Of a stretch of 64,000 bases of DNA, positions 1 through 11,077 are shown piece after piece. Made by a program: the position numbers and the translations under genes. Each line of letters starts with the position of its first letter. The stretch's first letter is position 1. Origin of the DNA: Microstegium vimineum (lineage: Eukaryota > Streptophyta > Magnoliopsida > Poales > Poaceae); contig CM039137.1 of assembly GCA_022036555.1 (NCBI GenBank), positions 7,008,319 through 7,072,318 on the forward strand. The letters are read 5' to 3'. A model generated the notes under the pieces. The model was given only the letters and a program-made list of their open reading frames with translations. It was not told where the DNA came from and did not search any database.

Positions 1-398
1 TGTGATCGGTTGTGGGCGATTCACCGAGCCGGAGTGGAGAAGAATCAGCCCGTAGAGAGCACTCTACCCTTGCGCGGGTAGAGGGGGAGCAATACCTTGC
101 GAGGTGCTCCAACGAGGACTAGGGGGGGGTGTCGACACCTCGATACCTCGGGAAAAAATCGCTGCGTTCATGAGATTCTCTTTTCCCTAGCTCTTTACTT
201 TTCCGTCTTGTTTTTACATTTCCTTCTAGAATTGCTTAGGTTGCCTTTAATTCCCATGAATTGCTACCGCTTTCTAGTTAAGAACACACGGACGGTAGGC
301 ACTAGGGGGTGATTGGCATTTGATAGGTTTTTATATTTGCTTTAGAAATTAAAAAGAAGCCCAATTCACCCCCCCTCTTGGGCATCTTGATCCTTTCA
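1..398 (+). repeat. 5' LTR of the copia element (3' part only)
   Basis: It matches 12358-12746 of the 3' LTR with few differences: an extra CTCGATAC-like 8-base duplication near 140, one extra base near 283, and scattered substitutions. It ends in ...CTTTCA, the expected CA terminus, directly before the primer-binding site. The close match suggests a fairly recent insertion. Confidence 0.92.
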
Positions 399-400
399 AT

Positions 401-413
401 TGGTATCAAAGCA
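401..413 (+). other. Primer-binding site (initiator Met tRNA type)
   Basis: TGGTATCAAAGCA follows the LTR end after two bases. TGGTATCAGAGC-like sites complementary to the 3' end of initiator methionine tRNA are standard in plant copia elements. Confidence 0.85.
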
Positions 414-450
414 AGGTTGCTCCAAATTAGGCTTCACCACCTAGAGCAAG

Positions 451-2847
451 ATGTCCCATGGGGATGGACCGCCACCCATGTTCGATGGGGATGACTTTCC
501 GTATTGGAAAGTGCGGATGGAGGCCTACCTTGAGGCCGTGGATGTCGGCGTTCACAAAGCCGCCACCCAAGGTGGATCGGTGTTCGCCGAGGACCCTTAC
601 TTTGAGAAGAACAATGCCAAGGCAAAGAATATTCTTTTCCGTGGCATTTGCAAGGATGTGTTCAACCGTGTGCGGAATTGCAAAACCGCGCATGAGATTT
701 GGACAAACATTTGTGCTCTTCACGAGGGCACTAAATGTGAAAGAGAAGAGCGCTATCACCTTATCATTGCTAAGTTAAATGTTTTCACCATGCTATCTCA
801 TGAAAATGCTAATGAAATGTATTCTCGCTTGAATGTGCTTGTAGAAGAGTTGAATGGCCTTGGACTCTCTCAAATGACACCGGCCGATGTAGTGCGCAAG
901 ATACTTTGTGTCCTTCCAATAGACAAGTATAGCCACATCGTCACGGTTCTTCATCAAGGCGATCTCTCCGCAACTACACCAACACAAGTGTTGGGCAAGA
1001 TCAATGCTCATGAGATGTACATGAAGATCAATGATGGAACTTCATCATCTTCCAAGAAGAAGGAGAAGGAAGAAAAGAAGGACTTAGCTCTCAAGGCATC
1101 TTCCAAGGAGAAGTGCAAGATTCAATATGTTGTTGAGAGCACAAGTGATGATGATGATGAAGACAACATCGCTCTCATGGTGAAGAAGACCGCCAAGATG
1201 TTGAAGAGGCTAAACAAGAATGGAGTCAAATTTGACTCAAAGAAGAAGAAATTCTTCACAAGCTCTTCAAGGAAGCCAATCTCCCAAATGAAGTGCTACA
1301 ATTGCGGCACCATTGGTCATCTAGCCCATGCATGTCCCGAAGAGAAGAAAGACAAGTTCAAGAACAACAAGTTCAAGAACTTCAAGAAGAACAGGGGCGG
1401 CAATGATGACTCAAGTGATGACAACAAAAAGCAAGACAAGCCATACAAGAAGAAGAAGAACTTCAACTTCCACAAGAAGAAGAAGGATGGCAAGGCTTAC
1501 ATTGTGGGTGATTGGCTCACCGACATTGATGATTCAAGAGACTCCTCCGATGATGAGAGTGAAGAAGAGAAGGTGGCCACTTTGGTGATTGGTTCTTCGA
1601 TTCCACCGCCACCTCCTCCTTCATCGACGGGCTCATCCTCTACACACCTATGCCTTATGGCTAAAGGTGACAAGAAGGTACAAAAAGAGGATGATGGTGA
1701 TGACCTCTCTAGTGATGATAGTGATGATGAAGAAGCACCTTCCTATGATGAACTAATTAAAATTTGCAACAAATATGCTAGCATCATAAGGAAGTACAAG
1801 AGTAAAAATGACAAACTTCTTGAAATTAAGGAAAACTTGCATGATAAGCTTGATAACTTGTCTAGTGCTAATGATGATTTGAAGCTTGAGATTAACTCTC
1901 TCACATCTAGCACTAGGGAGCTCAAAGCCTCTCTTAAGCAAGCCAATGAGAAACATGATAAGCTTGAGAGGTCATCCCAAGAGCTCCTCACAAGGTTTGA
2001 CTTGCTAAAAGATGACTACAATCAAGTGAAAAGTGATCATGGCACATTAGTTGTAGCAAATGAATTACTTACTCAAGATCTTACACATGTTGCTACTAAC
2101 CCGTGTGCTAAGTGTGCAAGTGCTACCTCTTGTGATATCGAGCTTGATGATGTGGCTCTTGAGCAAAGTGCAAAGTGCAAGGGCAAGAGAGTTGTAGAAG
2201 CCGACAAGTATGATGATTATGTGAAGATGAGTGAAGAGAACTCAAAGCTCAAGGAAGAGCTCATCAACCTCAAGGCAAACAAGCCCTTCACCATCAAGCC
2301 GGTTCAAGAAGAAGACAAAGATACTATCACCTTGAACAACTCTCTTCGAGAAGAAATTGCCAAGCTCAAGAATGACAAGACCAAGCTTACAAGTGGCCTT
2401 GAAAAGTTCACCAAGGGCCACAACCTCCAAAGTGAGCTTCTAATGAGCACCATCATGAAGAGTGACAAGACCGGTATTGGATACAAGGAGAATCAAGTGA
2501 TGAAGGCCAAGGTCAAGATTGAAGCCAAGAACTACTACAAGAACAAGTACAATGGCTACAATCAAGAGAAGCCAAAGCCGAAGCCTAAGAGGTGCTTTGG
2601 ATGTGGACAAATTGGTCATCTATCATTTCAATGCAAGACTCCACTTTCCAAGACCTTGCCCAAGCACACTAGGCCATTTGCTCATGATGCTCACTATGTC
2701 ATCAACAAAGATTCCAAGGGTAGACCACTTGTGGTGTTTCTTGGACCACCAATGAAGAACAAGCCTGGGGTTCTTTGGGTTGCAAAGGAGTTGGTTGACA
2801 AGGCAATGGGGCCCCGCACTAAGGGGGTTCCCAAACAACAAGCTTAA
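451..2847 (+). CDS. Copia gag polyprotein, 798 aa, two zinc knuckles
   Basis: Structural protein that packages the element RNA. The open frame starts at an ATG 38 bases past the primer site. The N-terminal ~200 residues look like the copia-type gag domain (UBN2 family). CCHC knuckles CX2CX4HX4C start at about residues 282 (CYNCGTIGHLAHAC) and 715 (CFGCGQIGHLSFQC). Between them lie Lys- and Asp/Glu-rich low-complexity stretches and a long coiled-coil-like segment (about residues 430-560). At nearly 800 residues it is much longer than a typical copia gag but fits SIRE-type elements. The frame is intact. It ends in TAA 22 bases before the pol frame opens in a different frame, so pol needs a separate expression route. 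Confidence 0.9.
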   Translation: MSHGDGPPPMFDGDDFPYWKVRMEAYLEAVDVGVHKAATQGGSVFAEDPYFEKNNAKAKNILFRGICKDVFNRVRNCKTAHEIWTNICALHEGTKCEREERYHLIIAKLNVFTMLSHENANEMYSRLNVLVEELNGLGLSQMTPADVVRKILCVLPIDKYSHIVTVLHQGDLSATTPTQVLGKINAHEMYMKINDGTSSSSKKKEKEEKKDLALKASSKEKCKIQYVVESTSDDDDEDNIALMVKKTAKMLKRLNKNGVKFDSKKKKFFTSSSRKPISQMKCYNCGTIGHLAHACPEEKKDKFKNNKFKNFKKNRGGNDDSSDDNKKQDKPYKKKKNFNFHKKKKDGKAYIVGDWLTDIDDSRDSSDDESEEEKVATLVIGSSIPPPPPPSSTGSSSTHLCLMAKGDKKVQKEDDGDDLSSDDSDDEEAPSYDELIKICNKYASIIRKYKSKNDKLLEIKENLHDKLDNLSSANDDLKLEINSLTSSTRELKASLKQANEKHDKLERSSQELLTRFDLLKDDYNQVKSDHGTLVVANELLTQDLTHVATNPCAKCASATSCDIELDDVALEQSAKCKGKRVVEADKYDDYVKMSEENSKLKEELINLKANKPFTIKPVQEEDKDTITLNNSLREEIAKLKNDKTKLTSGLEKFTKGHNLQSELLMSTIMKSDKTGIGYKENQVMKAKVKIEAKNYYKNKYNGYNQEKPKPKPKRCFGCGQIGHLSFQCKTPLSKTLPKHTRPFAHDAHYVINKDSKGRPLVVFLGPPMKNKPGVLWVAKELVDKAMGPRTKGVPKQQA

Positions 2848-2869
2848 CTCCAAGATTGCTTGTGTGTAG

Positions 2870-5800
2870 GTGAACTACAAGACCGGTGGGAGCCATTGGG
2901 TAATTGATAGTGGTTGCACTCAACACATGACCGGCGACCCTCGGATGTTCACCACACTTGATGAGGATTGTGCAAATCAAGACAAAATTACTTTTGGGGA
3001 TAATTCAAAGGGCAAAGTTCAAGGGTTAGGCAAAGTGGCTATCTCCCAAGATCAATCAATCTCAAATGTCTTGCTAGTACAATCATTGAGCTTCAACTTG
3101 CTATCGGTTGGTCAACTTTGTGATCTCGGGTTTCATTGTCTCTTCACACCAAATGAGGTGGTTGTGACCAAGATTGAAGATTCATCAATGATATTCAAAG
3201 GGTTCCGGCACAACAACCTCTACTTAGTGGACTTCACCTCAAATGAAGCAAACTTGCAAGCGTGTCTATTCTCCAAGAATTCTTTGGGTTGGCTATGGCA
3301 TAGAAGATTAGCTCATGTGGGCATGTCAACCTTGAAGAAGCTAGTCAAGAAGGAAATGGTTAGAGGAATCAAGGATGTGGTGTTTGAGAAGGACAAACTT
3401 TGTAGTGCATGTCAAGCCGGCAAGCAAGTAGCAAACACTCATCCAACCAAGGCCTTCATGTCAACCTCAAGAGTCCTAGAGTTACTACACATGGACTTAT
3501 TCGGCCCTACCACCTATGCTAGTCTTGGAGGAAATCCCTATTGCTTAGTGGTAGTGGATGACTACTCTCGGTACACTTGGGTGTTCTTTCTTCAAGACAA
3601 GGGAGAGACACAAGGCATCTTCAAGAAATTTTCTACAAGAGCTCAAAATGAATTTGATGTGAAGATCAAGAAGATTAGAAGTGACAATGGCACCGAGTTC
3701 GTGAATACAAAGATTGAAGATTATTGTGATGAAGTTGGGATCAAGCATGAGGTGTCCGCCACATATACTCCACAACAAAATGGTGTAGTAGAGAGGAAGA
3801 ACCGGACACTCATAACTCTAGCAAGGTCTATGCTTGATGAGTACAACACTCCCGAGAAATTTTGGGCGGAGGCAATCAACACCGCTTGCTATGCGGCAAA
3901 CCGTCTCTTCGTCCAAAGGCTATTAAAGAAGACCCCCTATGAGCTTGTCAATGGGAAGAAGCCGGATATTTCATTCTTTCGGGTGTTTGGTTGCAAGGTG
4001 TACATCTACAAGAAGCGCCAACACTTGGGTAAATTCCAACGGCGGTGTGACATTGGTTTCCTTGTTGGTTATTCACTTAAATCCAAGGCATACCGTGTAT
4101 TTAACAAAGCCACGGGCTTAGTTGAAGAAACGTATGACTTGGAGTTTGATGAAACTAATGGCTCCCAAGGAGCGCTTGAGGATATTGATGTAGGTGATGA
4201 ACCCTTGAGGGAGGCAATGAAGAATATGCCAATTGGTGCTATCAACCCGCAAGAGGTGGAAGAAGTTGAAGATGAAGCAAATCAAGATCCCTCTCCACCT
4301 CACACGCCTCAAGTTGATGAAGGAGATCAAGTGAGAGAAGCTCAAGAAGACACTCACATTCTTCAAGATCAAGCCGAGGCCGAAGCAAGCAATGTTGAAG
4401 CACCACATCCTCCTCCTCAAGAAACAAATAGAAAATCAACATCCATCCTTCAAGCTCACCCCCATGATCAAATCATAGGGAGTCCATCAAAGGGAGTAAT
4501 GACTCGCTCTAGACTTGCATCTTATGTTGAACATCACTCGTTTGTTTCCTTTGTTGAGCCTACTTGTGTAGAAGAAGCACTTGCGGATCCGGATTGGGTG
4601 AACGCCATGCATGAAGAACTCAACAACTTCACCCGGAACCAAGTGTGGACACTTGAAGAGAAGCCAAAGGATGCAAGAATCATTGGCACCAAGTGGGTGT
4701 TTAGGAACAAGCAAGATGATCAAGGCTGGTTGTGAGGAACAAAGCAAGATTGGTGGCAAAGGGGTTCTCTCAAGTAGAAGGACTTGATTTTGGAGAGACT
4801 TTTGCTCCGGTTGCAAGACTTGAAGCCATCCATATCCTTTTGGCGTATGCTTCACATCACAAAATGAAACTCTTTCAAATGGATGTGAAGAGCGCCTTCT
4901 TAAATGGTTTCATTAATGAACTTGTTTATGTCTCACAACCTCCCGGGTTTGAAGACCCATACTTGCCTAATCATGTGTATAGGTTGTCCAAGGCACTCTA
5001 CGGTTTGAAGCAAGCTCCAAGAGCTTGGTATGAGAGGCTAAGGGACTTCCTAATCAAGAAGGGCTTCAAGATCGGGATCGTCGACACTACACTATTCACC
5101 AAGAAGCTTAATGGAGAGATCTTTGTTTGCCAAGTATATGTCGATGACATTATATTTGGGTCAACAAATCAAGACCATTGCAAGGAGTTTGGTGACTTGA
5201 TGTCCAAGGAGTTCGAGATGTCAATGATTGGCGAGCTAACCTTCTTCCTCGGTTTTCAAGTGAAGCAAATGAGAGAAGGGACATTCATCTCTCAAGAAAA
5301 GTACACTTATGATCTACTTAAGAAGTTCAAGATGGAGGATTGCAAGCCAATCAAGACCCCAATGCCTACTAATGGGCATCTCGATCTCGATGAGGGAGGT
5401 AAACCGATCGATCAAACTCTATATCGTTCTATGATCGGTAGTTTACTTTACCTCACCGCATCTAGGCCGGATATCATGTTTAGTGTGTGTATGTGTGCTA
5501 GGTTTCAAGCAAACCCTAAGGAGTCGCATCTTTGTGCGGTTAAAAGAATCCTTAGGTACTTAAGGCACACCCCTAGCATGGGTCTTTGGTATCCCAAAGG
5601 AGCTCCCTTCCAACTAGTTGGCTATTCCGATTCGGATTATGCCGGGTGCAAGGTTGATAGGAAGAGTACCTCCGGCGGGTGCCACATGCTAGGAAGATCT
5701 CTTGTTTCTTGGTCCTCAAAGAAGCAAAACAGTGTGGCATTGTCAACCGCCGAGGCAGAATACATTGCCATGGGAGCAAGTTGTGCACAAATCTTATACA

Positions 5801-6096
5801 TGACCCAAACACTCTTTGATTAAGGCGTGTTTTTAAAAGAAGTTCCACTTTTGTGTGATAATGAAAGCGCCGTAAAACTTGCCAACAACCCGGTTCAACA
5901 CTCTCGCACCAAGCACATTGATATTCGCCATCACTTTCTTAGAGATCATGTGGCTAGGAAAGACATCACACTAGTTGGAGTTAAGAGCGAAGATCAATTG
6001 GCGGATATCTTCACTAAACCACTCGATGAATCAACCTTTTGTAGGTTGAGAAGCGAGTTAAATGTGCTTGATCACTCTAACTTTACTAAAAGATGA
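2870..6096 (+). pseudogene. Copia pol (protease-integrase-RT-RNase H), one frameshift and one stop
   Basis: Order seen: aspartic protease (WVIDSGCTQHMTG), GAG-pre-integrase (LWHRRLAHVGMSTL), integrase core (MDLFGP, SDNGTEF, QQNGVVERKNRTL), reverse transcriptase (VKSAFLNG, YVDDIIFGS) and RNase H (GYSDSDYAG) with its C-terminal part at 5827-6096. The reading frame shifts by one missing base near 4724-4728, just before the RT motif RNKARLVAKGF, and is stopped by TAA at 5821-5823 inside RNase H. The first codon of the open frame is GTG right after an in-frame TAG; no ATG is near. The preceding TTGTGTGTAG could be a 3' splice site, which would be one way to express pol (inference). Everything else is well conserved, so damage is slight. 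Confidence 0.9.
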
Positions 6097-7972
6097 GCTT
6101 GTGTGTTTCATGCATTCATATGTAATATAACTTGTTTATTTTGGTAATGCACATAGGCTTGGCTAACGCGGTTAAGATAACCGCCCTCAAAGCGTGTGAC
6201 AAAGCTTAACCGCGGTTTAAACTTGCAAGCAACCTAGATTCAAATTCCGTTTTGCATTGCATTTGCATTAGTGTTGCTTCTTCGTTTCTTTTCGGTTAAG
6301 TTTATTGGTCATCATTAGGTTCAACACTTAGGGGAAGCAATTCAACGCTCTAGCTTCAGCTAATACCCCTCTAGTGCCCCTAAGGTGACCCTTGGAGCTT
6401 TATTGAACTATTTTCTTATGAAAACTAATTCTAGCCTATGGCAAACTACTTTTAAAATTGAGGGTTTGAGAGATGGTTCTTATGCTAAGTCCGACATGTG
6501 TTCCTCTTTGCTCTTTTGCGTTGGTACTTGGCTAAGAGAAAAGATTGGAGATAAAAATAGGAAATTTCAGAGCAATTTTAAGCACCGGACCACCCTCCGG
6601 ACCACTCTGCATTGGTCCGACGCTATGGTCCAGTGGTCGGACCCTCTTTGCATAAATCGACTCCAGCCAAAGAATCCGTCGGACCAGTGTCCGACGCTGC
6701 ACCGGACCAATGTCAAGTTGTCCGGTGCCTCTGTCATTTTGATCTGTTCACCGTCGGACCAGTCCGGTGCCCCCATCGGACTAGTCCGGTGCGTCGTCCG
6801 ATGCTGTTGTCCGGTGGTCAGTTTCTCTCTGTGTTTCTTTCTCTGGTACCGTTGGACCTCCCGTCGGACCAGCCACCGGACCAAGCGGAGTGGTCCGACG
6901 CTTCGAATTTTTGCGATAACCCCCCCCCCCCCCCCCCCCCCCCCCCGCCGTGCGACTGTTTCTCCACTTCCTTCACTCAGCAGTCCGTACGCCGTCTCGC
7001 CGTCGTCACCGCAGCTCCGCCCTAGCCTCGCCGCCGCGCCATTGCCGCCGGTGAAGTCTTCCCTGCAGCGCCGCCGCCACTCCTCTTCCACTCCTCACCG
7101 CGCCGCTGCTCCGCCGCCCTGCACCGCTGCCTGCCGCCGCCGCGCCGCCGTCCTCCTCCTCGCCGCCGGCGGACTGCTCTGCTTCACCTTCCTACCAAGC
7201 TCCTGCCACTTAGGGTTTCCCCCACTCCCCTCATTCGATTGCTTCAGCAAGATCGCGACCTAGGGTTTGCCCTAACCCTAGGGTTTGGGGTGTCGACATT
7301 CGTCCTCGACCGAAGTCGGGTTACGACGCGTTCGTCCTCGAACGAATCCTTTTCGTCATCATCTTCATATTCGTCCGCAACCGGTTCCGTTTCGTCGTCG
7401 TCGACTCCGTCGCCTCACTTCTAGGGTATGGTTTCGATTTTCGATTTCGCGCTTTGTGAGTCGAGTTTAATTGAATTATGCCCTAGGTTTATTTCTTGAA
7501 AATCCATATTCAATCCAATCCACTAAATTCAATTGCCAATTGTAATTCGCAGCTGGTAAACTTCGTTCGGAGAGTGCTTTTGTACTTGAGTTTGCTCTGA
7601 ATAGTTACGCTCTCTTACCTCAGGTATATTGTCAGCATTTCATTCTATCACTCATCTAGATGGTTGCTTCCATACGGTTTCTTATCTCTAGATATTATAT
7701 ATGCTTATGTATTTCCTGTCTATTCTATCCGGCAACAGTCAGTGGCAGTTAAACTCGGGGCAAAGCTCGCGAGTAAGGATTGAGGCAAAGCCTCACGAGG
7801 TTCAGTCCAGTGGCTTGGAGGCCCTCTCTGTCAGTGGTTGCTTGGTTTGATCAGTTGACTCTTGCAGCGATCAGTATTTCTTGTGACAGAGATCAGTGGT
7901 TCTTGAGGCAGTGTACTTGTGATCTATCAGTGGTTGCTTGTCAGTGGGCAGTGATTCTGTGATTGCTTTAGT
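6097..7972 (+). other. Copia internal non-coding spacer with GGACCA motif tract and UTR-like GC block
   Basis: This stretch between pol and the 3' ORF has no convincing coding frame. 6580-6905 is crowded with CCGGACCA / TGGTCCG / TCCGGTG words in both orientations, the same words found in the LTR at 11530-12000. 6919-6946 is an uninterrupted C run of about 27 bases. 6960-7200 is GC-rich with CCGCCG triplets, followed by AGGGTTT/CCCTAACCCTAGGGTTT words (7208-7290) typical of plant 5' leaders, and then GTATGG...TTACCTCAG (about 7425-7624), which could be a leader intron. 7735-7950 repeats TCAGTGG several times. It may act as promoter or leader for the downstream ORF (inference). Confidence 0.6.
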
Positions 7973-10604
7973 ATGACTCGTAGCACTCGTGCTCAGGCAG
8001 CTGGGTCTGGTGGTGATGCTCCTCCTCCTCCACGTCCTTCCAGAGACAAGGGCAAGAAGCCAATGGTTGAGAAAGCTAAGAAGAAGAAGCGCAAACTTAC
8101 AGAGGCTGAGAAAGCCGAGGCAGTGGCCGATGCAGCGGACCGCGCAAAGCGAGGCGGTCGCTGAGGTACCGTGAGACTCGGCACCCCTCCGCGGGATCTT
8201 CCCACTTCTCCTCCAGCTGGGTCACATACTGAGGACACTCCACAGGAGCCAGAGCTTGTCACAGAGGCTCTTGGGACACCGTTGGCACCTTCTTCCTGGG
8301 GGCGCTCCACCCGCTCCCAGTCTGCTCAGTCACCGCAGTCAGCGGCTCCCACAGCAGCTTCAGCTTCAGTTCACCTTGACCTGAGGAACCTTACAGCGAA
8401 GCAAGTGAAGAAGCTCAGGTTCGTTGCTTTAGAGAAGTGGTGTCCGGATCATAGAGACCCCAGAGCTTCACCTGGTTGGCATACACCTCTCATGGAGGAT
8501 TTCTATCGAGCAGCTCAGTTGACCAGTATTCAGATACGACCGCACAGGGTTTGCTCCTTAGAGAGCATTGTTGAGCTAGCAGGTGAGGAGATCCGTCCAT
8601 ATCTGACTTACCAGTCGGGACTCGCCGATCTGTTCGGGCGTTCTGGTAACTACATCGAGCGGTGGGTCAGAGAGTTCTATGCATCAGTTTGGGTAGATCC
8701 GGAGCACAAGTTTGTGCAGTACACCTTCCGAGGCGAGAGATACAGGTTGTACTTGACCAGACTCAGAGAGATCTTTCGCTTCAGACAGGAGGGTGGTGAG
8801 TTTGACCTACACTACGAGTGTTACCGAGGAGCCTCAGTGCCTCGCCGAGCTCGCGGAGGCCGTACTTTGTCAGTCCAGGAGGTGGCTCCTCTATTCAAGC
8901 CACCTTTCTCAGAGGGCTCCAGGCGCACTCCAGCTGAGCTCAGGCCTACCGTTCATAGATTGAACGAGGTGCTCCGTCGTACTCTGCTACCTCGCACAGG
9001 GTACAAGGAAGGATTGACCAACATGCAGCAGCTTCTCCTTCAGACTCTGGTATCTCAGACACCATTCGACATTGCAGACTTTCTAGTGTCAGAGATAGAG
9101 GATGTGATAGCAGATGGCATGAGGGCCCGACGACAGTTTCCCTATGCACACTGGATTTCTTCGATGCTTGCTATTGAGCTAGAGGGAGCACACCCTGGAC
9201 TCCATGCTCTTTTGGATCAGGCGCCTACTTCTTTCCCTGAGTACAGAGTCCTGGGGTCATTCGATAGCCGGTTTGGAAACCGGGTTCTCCGACTTGTCAG
9301 AGAGAGGACAGCACCAGCTGACAGGGCGGATGTTGATGCTCAAGATGAGGCCATTCGGAGTGTTGAGCAGCAGGAGCTCCATGGTCTAGATACAGGAGCG
9401 GATGTCACTCCAGAGGATACATCAGATAGCTCAGATGCAGACTTCCAGCCGGTTCCACAGATGCCCCCAAGGGCGCAAGACACTAAGGCTGGCGGTTCTG
9501 CCTCTGCCACAGAGACGATGATGCTCAAGATCCTTGACAGAATGAATGAGCAGCAGAGTTCTCTAGTCACTGCAGTCACTCAGATACAGCAGCGCCAGGA
9601 TGAGATGCAGCGACAGTCAGAGGAGCGCCACTTTGAGATGCAGCGCCAGATGCTTGCTATGCAGCTAGAGTCTCAGCGTCTTCAGTTACAGTCCCAGCAG
9701 CTGCAGCAGCAGAACATGGCATTCATGGCTCACGTGATGAAGTGGACTGGTGCTCCTCCACTAGAGTTCCCTGCAGCTCCTCAGATTCAGATGATGAGCA
9801 CTTCCCAGCCCTCTCAGTCAGTTGGGCAGCCTGGAGGGCCTCAGTTCTCAGTAGGACCCTCAGTTGGCCCCTCAGTGGCCCTGTCAGCTCAGCGGTCAGA
9901 CAGTCACTCCCACCCCAGCCGTACAGTCCAGTGGACTTCAGGGTGCTGGACTGACCACTCCGTTCCAGTCACCGGCGACTCAGGTGACTCAGTGGTTGGA
10001 CAGTTTTGGACCTACTCAGCAGTTCACCCCGCTTACTACAGGTTTCACTCCTCTTACCGCTACACTGGGTGCTACTGCTAGAGATCTGTCAGCCTCTTTC
10101 AGTGATATCACAGGTCAGCCGTCCCCCACTGGTCCTCAGATTGCAGCAGAGGTCGAGGCCGCGCTTGTCGCTCCCACAGCTGATCAGCACCGCTCTTCAG
10201 TAGCTTCCTCAGAGGCTACCCATGACAGTCGGGCTCCAGCCGTTTCTACCCCTCCGACAGTTGCAGTCGCTACCGATGCTACGGTTGTCTCCTCCACTCC
10301 AGTCCAGCCTCAGCCGTCTCCGGTTCTTCAGACTCCAGACGAGTCAGTGCCTGAGGCACCACCGATCACCGCAGCTCTAGAGGCTCCAGCAGAGACACCA
10401 GCACTGGTTACCGCTCCTACTTCTTCTCCAGCTACTGCTCCCGAGTCGTCGACCGCAGCAGACCAGTCAGCTTCCGACCCCCAGACCGCTTCACTACCGG
10501 CTACGGACACTCAGGGGGAGGATTCAGATGATGAGACATATCTGACAGCTTTCAGGGTCCTCGACCGCTCCACGGCTGCTTCCACTCCACCTCCAAATGC
10601 TTAG
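7973..10604 (+). pseudogene. Extra 3' ORF of the copia element (env position), interrupted
   Basis: The frame opens at ATG 7973 and runs, with one in-frame TGA at 8162-8164, to about 9890, where it shifts by one base and continues to TAG 10604. The N-terminus is Lys-rich and basic. The middle (about 8370-9330) contains VREFYASVW and a following RGERYRLYLTRLREIF segment resembling the 'putative plant transposon protein' family. 9510-9740 encodes a Gln/Glu/Met-rich coiled coil, and the rest is Pro/Ser/Thr/Ala-rich. No signal peptide or membrane segment is visible, so although it occupies the env position of SIRE-type elements it does not look like an envelope protein. Function is unknown. The calls on homology are from memory of family patterns. 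Confidence 0.6.
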
Positions 10605-11064
10605 TTTAGGTGTTTCGACGCCAAAGGGGGAGAGGGAGAATCGAGTAGATGGGCTAGCTTTAGGGGGAGCTAGTAGGACTCGCTCTTTTGTTGTGTATTT
10701 TGTTGTGTATAAACTCTAGTGCATCATGCTTCACGTTTACCGTCTTATTGCATTGTATGATATGGTTGATGTTTGAGACTTGTTGGTTGTGTGACATGTG
10801 TGGACTTTCCTATTTATATATCATGTCGCTTGGTTATGTTATTGCTTCAGCGCTAATCTTTGATCTTTTGGCTATAGCATATCCTTTTTGAAATCAAGTA
10901 CTATATTCATTTCATATCTATTGTGCTTGTCATGGCTTGAATGGTTAGGCATGTACTTGTCTTTCTTATTACTAACCCATGCCTATCTCATGTCAAGTCA
11001 TGTTTTTTCTTATCAAAATTCACTCATTATTCTCTACTCGAGCTTGTATTGTCGCCAATCACCT
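10605..11064 (+). other. Non-coding stretch between 3' ORF and polypurine tract
   Basis: AT-rich with repeated 'GGGGGAG' words near 10625-10680 that resemble the polypurine tract. Short open frames here have no recognisable features. Confidence 0.6.
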
Positions 11065-11077
11065 AAAAGGGGGAGAT
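11065..11077 (+). other. Polypurine tract of the copia element
   Basis: AAAAGGGGGAGAT lies immediately before the TGTAGAAT start of the 3' LTR. This is the usual plus-strand priming site. Confidence 0.85.

Noticed and set aside
6919..6946. Run of about 27 C as a G-quadruplex or functional signal
   Set aside because: A homopolymer is likely slippage, and its length is unreliable in any assembly.
7973..10604. Envelope gene making the copia element an infectious-type retrovirus
   Set aside because: No signal peptide, membrane segment or fusion-type region is visible, so position alone does not support it.
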